A stretch of DNA of 64,000 bases. Source: Fischerella sp. JS2. GTDB lineage: Bacteria > Cyanobacteriota > Cyanobacteriia > Cyanobacteriales > Nostocaceae. Below, one piece after another: positions 1-8,297 of the stretch. The stretch covers positions 1,488,001 to 1,552,000 of the forward strand of contig NZ_CP135918.1 in NCBI RefSeq assembly GCF_032393985.1, read 5' to 3'. The notes below the pieces were generated by a model. That model ran no database searches, had not been told where the DNA came from, and saw nothing but the letters and a program-made list of their open reading frames with translations. Numbering within the stretch: position 1 is the stretch's first letter; each line of letters opens with the position of its first letter. The position numbers and the translations under genes are program-made.

Positions 1-2335
1 AATCACCTTGGGGACTGAAGGCAACTGAAAATATTTGATTGGAATGTCCCCAGAAAGTTCTTTGGCATTCACCAGTACTGAGGTTCCATAACCTGATTGT
101 CTGGTCATCACTACTACTAGCTAGCATTTGACCGTCAGGACTGAGACTGATTGACCGTATCCCATCACTATGTCCCTGGAAAATTTTTAGGCACTCACCG
201 CTGTTAACATCCCATAACCTGATTGTGTTATCGTCACTGCCACTCACCAGTGTCTGAGCATCCAGACTAAAGGCAACTGAGAGTACCCAATTTGTATGTC
301 CCTGAAAAATTTTCAGGCATTCACCAGTCCTAACAGACCATAGTCTTATGATTTGGTCATCACAGCCGGTGACTAACTTGCCACCCTCTGGGCTAAAGGC
401 AACTGACCAAACCTCATTACCATGCTCCCGCAAACTGTGAAAGCATTGACCAGTACCGACATCCCATAGCTTGACAGTACAGTCACTACTCCCACTGGCA
501 AGAGTCCTACTGTCAGGGCTGAAGGCAAGGGAAACAACCCAGTTGGCATGTCCTCGGAGGATGAGAAGTTGTTGACCATCAGCAACTCGCCATAGGTGAA
601 TCTCACCATTGCTATCGCCTGCGGCTAGGAGTTTGCCATCAGGGCTAAAGGCAACAGACATAATTCCACCAAAAGTTTCGGAAAAAGCAGATTTTGCTAG
701 ATCAGCGTTTTGGAAGTTTACATGATGTAAATTTACCTTGCGTAGATCTGCTTGCCAAACACTTAGGTAAGAAAAATCATAGCCAGTGAAATCGATTCCC
801 AAAGATTTGAGTAGATTAACAATATTTCCAGCTGTATATCCTGGTTCTTGCGGAGATTCCTCCCGCAGCCTTGCTAGGATTTTAGTTAATTGTTTTTCAA
901 TGCCCTTTTTGCTTCTAAAGACACTCAGTAGCCCATCTATGACTGGTTGGAGGATGAGGCGAATTTGAGCCTCCCTCACATAGTCCTTTGCGGTTGCCTT
1001 CATTAGAGCATGACATCTAAAAAGTTCGATTTTCTCAGTAGCAATCTCTTCACAGACCTGCTCTATCAATACCTGAGTCACATATTCCATGACTACAGGT
1101 TGGAGAGTAAAAGTTGCTGCACTTTGCTCAACTAGCGATCGCCTCAGCAAAGACTCAAGAGCTTCCAATAATTTTTGCGATGGTACTGGCGATACCATAT
1201 CTTCTCGCAATTCCCAGAGCGCGATTGGTTCACGATTTATTGCTAGCCAATACATTATGTCTTTTTCTACATGCGATAAGCGCTCAAATTGCTGGTCTAA
1301 AACACTACGAATATCTCCAAAAACAGCAGTATTTTCTCGCAAAAATTCTGTGACATTACCATCAAAGACATCTTCTATAGTCGTAGCAACTATCTTCAAA
1401 GCTAATGGATTGCCTGCATAGCGTTCAATCATTACTTGCCATTCTGACTCTGTTGCAGATAGGCCCTTAACTTTCAAGATTTCCTGTGCATCGTCAACTT
1501 TCAAACCCCTTAATTGTAAGGAGCGAACGGGTAATTCTTGTCCTTTGAGTAATGCTACCTCTTTAGGATTTTCCCGACTGGTTAAGACCAAACAACTTTG
1601 GTGAGTTGCTTCTCCTAACAATCTCAAAAGCTCACCGTAACTTTCATATCCTTCTCGGTATTGTCCAGCTCGACTACCGCTACGTAAGATAGGCTCTATA
1701 TTGTCAAGTACAACCAGACAGCGATTATTTTGCAAATAATAGAGTAGACGCGATATTCTCTCGCTTAAATTTTCTGGTAAATTGCTTTCTGTTTCCTGCT
1801 CATCAGAGAGAAATTGGATGAGATTTGCGAGGACGGATTTTATGGGTGGAGCTTCTCTGAGCGATCGCCAAATCACATATTCAAATTCTTCCTGAATCTG
1901 TTGAGCTAGCTTGACAGCCAGAGTCGTTTTACCAATACCACCCATTCCTAATATTGCCACTAATCGACACCGCTCATCGAGTATCCATTGCTCTAAAGTG
2001 GCAATCTCTTGTCTACGTCCATAAAAAACAGATGTATGGGTTGCATCACCCCAATCTAGGCGAGTATTTGAGCTTAAATAGTCACTTTTATCTAATTTTA
2101 TGTTAAAAACTAAAAACAGCTTTTCGAGAGTTTTTTTATCAACTCCTCCTTCGCGATTGAGTACTTTGGAGATTGTACTAGGATATAACCCAGTACGTGT
2201 ACTCAGTTCTTCGAGTGTATAACTGTTTCCAAAATTTTCCTGTGCTTCTGATGTACGTTTTGCCTGCTGAAGTTTTTGTAAACCTCTAGTAGTCAGTGCA
2301 ACTCCGCGCTTGCGTCTCCAATTCTGTAAAGCCAT
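1..2335 (-). CDS. HTH / NB-ARC / WD40 STAND NTPase, C-terminus cut by window edge
   Basis: Open from the ATG at 2335 to the window edge, 778 codons with no stop seen. Order read: an N-terminal helix-turn-helix-like segment (YTLEELSTRTGLYPSTISK, about residues 36-60), an NB-ARC ATPase with Walker A GMGGIGKTT near residue 130 and Walker B CLVVLDNIE, a winged-helix-like region, a short pentapeptide-like stretch (ADLRKVNLHHVNFQNADLA), then WD40 repeats with a 126-base period: five complete and a sixth cut. The repeats show the SVAFSPDG and DNTIRLWD signatures. The family acts as ligand-sensing, oligomerising signal ATPases; WD40 blades usually form the sensor. Many cyanobacterial members have no known role, and antiviral or death functions are known for other STAND proteins, so a defence role here is inference. 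No obvious partner gene is adjacent; the thioesterase at 2626 diverges. Confidence 0.9.
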   Translation of the reverse strand, partial: MALQNWRRKRGVALTTRGLQKLQQAKRTSEAQENFGNSYTLEELSTRTGLYPSTISKVLNREGGVDKKTLEKLFLVFNIKLDKSDYLSSNTRLDWGDATHTSVFYGRRQEIATLEQWILDERCRLVAILGMGGIGKTTLAVKLAQQIQEEFEYVIWRSLREAPPIKSVLANLIQFLSDEQETESNLPENLSERISRLLYYLQNNRCLVVLDNIEPILRSGSRAGQYREGYESYGELLRLLGEATHQSCLVLTSRENPKEVALLKGQELPVRSLQLRGLKVDDAQEILKVKGLSATESEWQVMIERYAGNPLALKIVATTIEDVFDGNVTEFLRENTAVFGDIRSVLDQQFERLSHVEKDIMYWLAINREPIALWELREDMVSPVPSQKLLEALESLLRRSLVEQSAATFTLQPVVMEYVTQVLIEQVCEEIATEKIELFRCHALMKATAKDYVREAQIRLILQPVIDGLLSVFRSKKGIEKQLTKILARLREESPQEPGYTAGNIVNLLKSLGIDFTGYDFSYLSVWQADLRKVNLHHVNFQNADLAKSAFSETFGGIMSVAFSPDGKLLAAGDSNGEIHLWRVADGQQLLILRGHANWVVSLAFSPDSRTLASGSSDCTVKLWDVGTGQCFHSLREHGNEVWSVAFSPEGGKLVTGCDDQIIRLWSVRTGECLKIFQGHTNWVLSVAFSLDAQTLVSGSDDNTIRLWDVNSGECLKIFQGHSDGIRSISLSPDGQMLASSSDDQTIRLWNLSTGECQRTFWGHSNQIFSVAFSPQGD

Positions 2336-2625
2336 GTAATAAAAATGCAGTGGTACTAACTTAACTTGAATTCAATTAACTTTCTAGCTGAATGAAAACT
2401 GCGTTCTTGAATGTTCATAAATTAGCTTTATTTTTTTTAGAAAGTTATTGCTTTGTTTACTATACCAAAAGTGATCGCCATCATCTTTTACCCTATGTCT
2501 ACTATGGTTTAACTAATGCAGAAATCGTTGTCAAATAGTAGGATGGGTCAAAATTCAACCAAAAAGACTTAAAAACGAATTTTTTGTAAGCTAGATGTAT
2601 CAGCACGAGTAAAAATGATAGTAAG

Positions 2626-3378
2626 ATGCTAAATACTTCAAGTTTAGATTCTTGGTTAATTTGCCCTAAATCTAATCCAGATGCCCAAGTCCGGTTATTT
2701 TGTTTTCCCTACGCTGGTGGTAGTGCTAATATATTTCGTCGCTGGTCAAATTATCTGCCTGCCATCATAGAAGTCTGGGCGATTGAGCTTCCTGGTAGAG
2801 GAATGCAAATAAAATTACCTCCATTCACTAAATTAGATCCTCTAGTTACAGAATTAGCTAATGTTCTTAAACCAAAGTTAGACAAACCATTTGTCTTTTT
2901 TGGTCACAGTATGGGTGGACTTGTGAGTTTTGAACTTGCTCTTCTACTCCGCAAACAATATGGTCTAAACCCCAGTCATTTGTTTGTATCAGCTCACCGC
3001 GCACCCCAACTTGTGAATCCAAAACCACCGATTCATAACTTACCAGAAGCAGAGTTTATGGCAGAATTGCGGCGTCTGAATGGTACTCCGCAAGCTTTAC
3101 TTGAAAATGAAGAACTAATGCAATTATTCCTTCCGATCTTACGTGCAGATTTTGCAGTACTAGAAACTTATATTTACACTCAACAAGCACCATTATATTG
3201 TCCTATTACTGCTTTTGGTGGTTTGGAAGATCAAGAAGTTAGCTATGATGAAATTCAAGCATGGCAGGAGCAAACAAGCGCTTCTTTTGCGTTACATATG
3301 CTCCCTGGGGATCACTTTTTTTTACATTTATTTTATTCATCTATGCTAGAGATTATATCTCAGCAAATAATTGTTTAA
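2626..3378 (+). CDS. Type II thioesterase (alpha/beta hydrolase)
   Basis: A 250-residue stand-alone thioesterase of the kind that removes stalled or wrong acyl groups from carrier proteins of non-ribosomal peptide or polyketide synthases. Visible features: FCFPYAGGSA near residue 26, LPGRG near 55, nucleophile motif GHSMGG (Ser95), the probable acid Asp202 in GGLEDQEV, and the catalytic His230 in PGDHFFL. Length is normal for the family. It is divergent from the STAND gene and convergent with the beta-helix gene. No synthetase, acyl carrier or ketosynthase gene lies in the window, so the partner must be encoded elsewhere. Family assignment is secure; the substrate is unknown. Confidence 0.92.
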   Translation: MLNTSSLDSWLICPKSNPDAQVRLFCFPYAGGSANIFRRWSNYLPAIIEVWAIELPGRGMQIKLPPFTKLDPLVTELANVLKPKLDKPFVFFGHSMGGLVSFELALLLRKQYGLNPSHLFVSAHRAPQLVNPKPPIHNLPEAEFMAELRRLNGTPQALLENEELMQLFLPILRADFAVLETYIYTQQAPLYCPITAFGGLEDQEVSYDEIQAWQEQTSASFALHMLPGDHFFLHLFYSSMLEIISQQIIV

Positions 3379-3738
3379 ATTCCTGATCATAACTTTCGTG
3401 TTTTATAAAACAAGAATGAAAAATTAACTAAGCTTAGCTGTGTGAAATAACAAATAAATGTTATAAAAATAAGTAGTTGGTTTGTATTAATTTGTAGTGT
3501 TTTTAAACGCAAAGGATCGCAAAGGAGAACGCAAAGGAACGCAGAGTTTAGCTACAGGAATTTCGCTATGAATTTATGCAATTTTGTACTAATTAATAGA
3601 CTTACCTACAAGTAGACTGCGCTCCACAGTGGGACGGGTGTAGGAGTATAGGAGTAGCCCCAAAATGACTAAAATGAAGCTATGGGGTTCGCCTATACCT
3701 CTATTTGTTGACGCAAACTATGTCAAATTATCAGTTAT
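3379..3738. other. Convergent spacer with dispersed repeat and hairpin
   Basis: Lies between two convergent genes. It contains a copy of the cgcaaagg-type dispersed repeat near 3508-3550 and an imperfect inverted repeat at 3646-3698, whose arms include GTATAGG and CCTATAC with AGCCCCA opposite TGGGGT. The hairpin could end transcription from both sides but has no clean T-tract. No coding signal seen. Confidence 0.5.
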
Positions 3739-5700
3739 TTATTTACCAAGGGAATTTTTGTCGGTTTGACTACTAACTGTAACATCGTCAAGCGTGAAAA
3801 GATCCTGAAACTGATTAAGGTTGAAGTAACCTTCCGGGTTAACGCTCAAAGATGTTCCTGATCCTTTTGGCTCTGACTTTATGTATTCCTGGAAAAGATT
3901 AGAACCTGAAAGTTTGGATTGACTCAAAATTGTTCTGAGGTCTACCCCGTTTTTTGGGGAATCAAAATTTTGAGTTGTATTTCCCTTTGCTGGCATGAAT
4001 TGGTTGAGCAATTCATTGCTGTCTGTTACAGGTGTTGGTTGATTGTGACTGTAATTACCAGTCAAGACATCCTTAGCTTTATAACCAACTAACTGATGAT
4101 TGTTATTGCTTCCGTTTAATACATCGCTACTTTCAACATTGTTGGTGGTGTTGTTTTGGGTATTGCTATTTTGCTGATCCGGCGCCGAGTATGTGACACC
4201 CATCACTAAAGTATCTTCTGGAGTGGACTGGGGAGATGGAGTAACAACCACTTCAAATGCCCCAATATCAGGTTTACTATCTCGTTCGCTCCCTAGTTGG
4301 TCAGTGGTGGGTACACCACTAACTGTGACACCTGTGTTAATGGCAGGACTGCCTGGTAAAAGGGGGTGTATGAGAAACCCTCCAATATTTTCTAGGGGTC
4401 CAAGAAGAGGATCAACAACTTGGCTACCTGCAACAACTTTATTACCCATCTCTGGCCCTGGATATTCTATATTGCCGCCGCCATCTTTTAGTTGATATCC
4501 AACCTGTTTTTGTGAAAAGTCGCTAGCGGTGTTGTAGGCAACAATCGAGTTGGTGAGGGTGACTGGCTGTTTCGGACTGTAAAACCAAAATGCCCCATTT
4601 GCCCGTCCGGCTTCGTTATTGACGATGGTGGAATTTACGATGTTAATGGGGACGGATTCGTCAGTGCCAAGGAACATTGCTCCGCCTGCATCTTCTGTTG
4701 CTTTATTTCCAGAAAAGGTAGAGTTGGTAATGTTGGCTGGCATAGAACCATCTAGCCATAAACCTCCACCCTGCTTTGCAGCTTTATTGTTGGCAACGGT
4801 GACGTTATTCATTGTGAGGTCGCCGTGAATTCGCAGTCCACCTCCACGACCTATGCCGTTATCATTAAAATCTGCTGTGTTACCAACAATGCTGCTGTTT
4901 TCGATAATCATTTTGTCTGGACCGTAACCCCAGGAAAAAATTCCAGCACCCTCTCCTTTGGTGTAATTGTTTTCAAACTGACAACCACGGATTGCTATTG
5001 TGCCTCCGACAGTAGAACCGGGACCTGTTGAGTTTCCTCCATCGCAGAAGAATCCACCACCACCAACGTCACCTATTGCACTATTGTTAAGAAAAACTGA
5101 GTTTTCTACGGTTGCTTCACCTAACAGGTTGTAGATTGCTCCACCATTAACACCTTTGTTGTTGGTGAATTCGCAGTCTTTAACAACAAGCACACCGGAA
5201 CCATAAGTACCGATCGCTCCACCGCTAAATCCAGAATCTCCTAGAGTGCCATCGTTGCTGTCAAAATTGCTGCCTAGTACCGTTGCTTTACTACCGTAAC
5301 CAACATAGATGGCTCCGTTTTGCCAAGCACTATTGTTGTTAAAGTTACAATTTTCTACCTGAAGGTTGCTGTAGTCCCAAGCTGCGATCGCACCACCTCT
5401 TCCATCTTTTCCAGTCACCATACCGTTGGTGAGCGTCAGATTCTTAACTGTAGCATTGACATAACTGCTTACAGAAAATACTCGTGTAGCATTATTGCCG
5501 CTAATCGTTAAATTTTCTGCCCCTGCACCATCGATAGTGATGTCTTTGGTAATGGCAAGTTCTCCACTAGTAAGAGTGATAGTCTTGTTGGCAAGGCTAG
5601 AATCAAACTGGATTGTGTCTCCTGCTTGGACAGAGTCGAGCGCTGCTCGTAAAGAACCTTTTCCACTGTCTGCGGTGTTGGTAACTTTAATGATTGCCAT
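3739..5700 (-). CDS. Right-handed beta-helix (choice-of-anchor type) repeat protein
   Basis: 653 residues. The N-terminus (ITVTNTADSG-like: IIKVTNTADSGKGSLRAAL, then GDTIQF and ITIDGAG) is the usual opening of cyanobacterial and polymorphic outer-membrane-type beta-helix proteins. Residues about 80-430 are repeated rungs such as NSTFSGNKATEDAGGAMF and NSTIVNNEAGRANGAF, with many Gly-Gly-Gly/Ala turns and Asn-rich ladders. An SPAINTG and DIGAFE segment near 460-490 ends the helix, as in related proteins. The last 150 residues are low-complexity (Gln, Asn, Ser, Thr) and look unstructured. There is no Sec signal peptide, so secretion, if any, would need another route. Likely surface or extracellular, but that is inference. 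It probably begins at the ATG at 5700, which is preceded by aagggaatt. Confidence 0.8.
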   Translation of the reverse strand: MAIIKVTNTADSGKGSLRAALDSVQAGDTIQFDSSLANKTITLTSGELAITKDITIDGAGAENLTISGNNATRVFSVSSYVNATVKNLTLTNGMVTGKDGRGGAIAAWDYSNLQVENCNFNNNSAWQNGAIYVGYGSKATVLGSNFDSNDGTLGDSGFSGGAIGTYGSGVLVVKDCEFTNNKGVNGGAIYNLLGEATVENSVFLNNSAIGDVGGGGFFCDGGNSTGPGSTVGGTIAIRGCQFENNYTKGEGAGIFSWGYGPDKMIIENSSIVGNTADFNDNGIGRGGGLRIHGDLTMNNVTVANNKAAKQGGGLWLDGSMPANITNSTFSGNKATEDAGGAMFLGTDESVPINIVNSTIVNNEAGRANGAFWFYSPKQPVTLTNSIVAYNTASDFSQKQVGYQLKDGGGNIEYPGPEMGNKVVAGSQVVDPLLGPLENIGGFLIHPLLPGSPAINTGVTVSGVPTTDQLGSERDSKPDIGAFEVVVTPSPQSTPEDTLVMGVTYSAPDQQNSNTQNNTTNNVESSDVLNGSNNNHQLVGYKAKDVLTGNYSHNQPTPVTDSNELLNQFMPAKGNTTQNFDSPKNGVDLRTILSQSKLSGSNLFQEYIKSEPKGSGTSLSVNPEGYFNLNQFQDLFTLDDVTVSSQTDKNSLGK

Positions 5701-6427
5701 GCTTTGAATTCCCTTAGAAATGTAGTGTTTTGAGACCGACAGTTTTGAACAGAATCACCTCATTCGTGATTCAGAAAGCGATCGCGTCATCGTTTGAGAC
5801 GATGGGAATCACAGACAGCACCCTATTACTGTTACGTGGAAGTCAAAAGTCAAAAATCTTAAGTATTCTATATCTTTGACTTATTTTTTAGTTTTTGTGT
5901 TGATTTCCGACGTAATCTACTAGTTTTCTTTTTCACGTGTATTTTTGGTAAACAGGATTTCCTCGTTTAACTAGTAATTAAAATCTGAATACACCAGAAC
6001 ACATGAAAAATAGCATTTTCACACCCTTGTATCTCTTTTTGTCAAGTACAAAATCTAACATTTGTGGTGAAAAAGATAATTTTTGACCACTGAAACTGGG
6101 TCTAAGGTTATGTAGATAGACGTTTTTGGTAATTGATAATTATTCTTTCCCATTACCAATTATCAATTTTCACAGATTATGATCATACCAAATAGGCACA
6201 GGGAGTCTTGCTTCAAGATTCTGGAATAGCCTATTAATCAATGGTTTTAATCCAAAATCTAAAATTGGTATAAGTTCTCAAACAGATATGATATTATCTC
6301 TATCTTGTATTATTAATTCCAGTTTATATTTTGGAAAGCACCCTGAGAAAATTTAAGTACTCGAACAATCGAGTTTTTTATATTAACAATGCTTCAGTTC
6401 TACACCACAATTACTATTGTGTTCAAG
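5701..6427. other. Long AT-rich spacer, no gene seen
   Basis: The 727 bases upstream of the beta-helix gene and downstream of the pentapeptide gene. They hold small hairpins, CATCGT/ACGATG around 5791-5807 and an AATTGATAATT/AATTATCAATT pair near 6130-6172, and a HIP1-like site at 5778. I see no protein-coding or RNA gene. Confidence 0.4.
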
Positions 6428-7861
6428 TCAAGTTTCAGCTTCTGCTACAGATTTTTGTGAGTGTTCTGAGCGCATCCAATGTGTAGGAATATCTAAATAA
6501 TCTGGTAAAACAGTTGTGCGATCGCCCAATGCAAACCTTATTTGATGTGATTGTAAGTTTTTAACTCCTGTCAGAATTGCTCCCGACAATTTCACATCAC
6601 ACAAATTTGTGCCAAATAAGTCTACTCCCATCAGATTCGCACCGCAGAGATTAGCTTCATGGAACATAGCTTTTTGCAGGTTGGTTCCCATCATATTAGC
6701 TCCATAGAGGTTGGCTTCTCTCAGACTAGCTTCAGCCAAGTTGGCAAAAAACATCTCTGTGTGTTCTAGTTTGGCTGCATTCAAATTTGCTTGTTGCAAA
6801 TTTGCTCCATTGAGATTAGCCTGTTTGAGATTAGCGCCAATTAATCCTGTTTCCTGCAAGTTAGCTTTACCGAGCTTTGCACCCTGTAAGTTAGCAAGAA
6901 ATAACTTGGCTTTAGAGAGGTTTGCAACTTTGAGGTTGCAAGATTGCAAATTAGCTTTATACAGATTAGCTTCGCAGAAGTTAGCTGCACGCAGGCTTGC
7001 TCCAGACAAGTTTGCAGATCGCAAGTTAGCTCCACTCAAGTTGGCTCGATTTAAGTTTGCCCCATAGAGATTAGCTTCTTGGAGATTGCATGATTGCAAA
7101 TTGGCTTCATACAAAGTCGTACTACAAAGCTTTGCACCTTCGAGATTTGCTGCAAATAAGTTAGCTTTCTGGAGGTTGGCTTTTGTCAGGTTTGCTCCTC
7201 GCAAATCTAGGCGTTGCAAGTTGGCATTCGATAGGTCTACTCGTCTAATATCAGTATTCCTTAAGTCGAGTTGCTGATTTTCCTGGTCTTGTTCCCAGTT
7301 GCGTCTACCAATTACAGTGAGGGCTGTTTGTAAATCTGTGGACACTTTGGTAATTTTGCCTAGTTCTTCCACTGAATTTTCTTGTTCTGGCTTAATACCA
7401 CTGTTTTCTCGCACAAATGCACTTAGGATTTCCATAATTGTCCAGTACTGTTTTGGTGATTCCTGGGCAATTTTTTCTAGGGCATAAATTGCCCCTATCC
7501 GCGTTGCTACGTGTTCATGCCCCAACTGGGTAATTGCTGCTGTCAAGCGCTCTGTAATTAATCGTTCTTGGGCTAGTTGTAGATTTTGAATGCCTATTTC
7601 ATTACTTTTTTCAGCTGCGATCGCACTTTTTTGTAATGCTTTGGTACGCTTGGCTGCATAATAAGCATTAATTATCACTGCTAACCCTACAAATAAAGTC
7701 GCTGTTGTGTTTAGTGCTTGATTTCTGCTAACTATTTTTTGTTCATTTGATAATCCCTCAACTTGTGAAGCTGCAAAGAATATCACATATGGTGATAGGC
7801 TAAATAAGATTGTGATCGCTATCAGCCAACTTTTGAATGCGTCTGTCTTCCTGCCAGACAT
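6428..7861 (-). CDS. Membrane-anchored pentapeptide-repeat protein
   Basis: About 477 residues from the ATG at 7861. A GTG 18 bases further upstream is in frame, but the ATG has a GAGG about 10 bases ahead and the GTG has none. Two hydrophobic segments at the N-terminus (SWLIAITILFSLSPYVIFFA and NTTATLFVGLAVIINAYYAA) anchor it in a membrane. A helical linker follows, containing the ERLTAAITQLGHEHVATRIG signature often found before such repeats, then RNWEQDQENQQLDLRNTDI and about 250 residues of A(D/N)Lxx pentapeptides (ANLQKANLFAANLEGAKL and so on). These fold as a square beta-helix. Cyanobacteria have many such genes, usually without known function. The topology suggests the helix is cytoplasmic. 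No partner gene is evident. Confidence 0.88.
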   Translation of the reverse strand: MSGRKTDAFKSWLIAITILFSLSPYVIFFAASQVEGLSNEQKIVSRNQALNTTATLFVGLAVIINAYYAAKRTKALQKSAIAAEKSNEIGIQNLQLAQERLITERLTAAITQLGHEHVATRIGAIYALEKIAQESPKQYWTIMEILSAFVRENSGIKPEQENSVEELGKITKVSTDLQTALTVIGRRNWEQDQENQQLDLRNTDIRRVDLSNANLQRLDLRGANLTKANLQKANLFAANLEGAKLCSTTLYEANLQSCNLQEANLYGANLNRANLSGANLRSANLSGASLRAANFCEANLYKANLQSCNLKVANLSKAKLFLANLQGAKLGKANLQETGLIGANLKQANLNGANLQQANLNAAKLEHTEMFFANLAEASLREANLYGANMMGTNLQKAMFHEANLCGANLMGVDLFGTNLCDVKLSGAILTGVKNLQSHQIRFALGDRTTVLPDYLDIPTHWMRSEHSQKSVAEAET

Positions 7862-8297
7862 ATGGATAGTAATCCTCACTACACAGAATTATTACGGACA
7901 ATTATTGAAAAAAAAGAGTATATCATTTGTCAAGAAATTTCAATATCTATCATAAGATGCAATCTCAAGGTTAATCATTCGTTTGTGATTGATTATTGAT
8001 TATTAATTGTTATATCAATGTGTCACAATCTAGCTATACATCTTGCTCCATTCCTGCTACCGGGAGGACTTCAATAGGTAGAAGTTTTAGTCTTGTAATC
8101 ACAAAGTGAAAAGATTGTACTGATTACCAATTTCCCATTATCAGGTGATGTGCCGTTTTATCCATCACTTTTAAAAATGAGGTTTTCACGTTACCCAACT
8201 TTGATAATTACGTGGTGAAAGAAAAATTTTCTGACTACAATAATTGACCAAAATATAACCATTAATTACCAAATATCGCCTGTCAACAACTTTATGT
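7862..8297. other. Divergent promoter spacer
   Basis: 436 bases between the pentapeptide gene and the oxidoreductase-SelD gene, which diverge. AT-rich with short attgatta-type repeats around 7986-8012. Both promoters should be here, but no site could be placed with confidence. Confidence 0.35.

Noticed and set aside
5701-6427. tRNA or riboswitch in long spacers
   Set aside because: No cloverleaf or conserved aptamer core could be recognised by eye in any spacer of the window.
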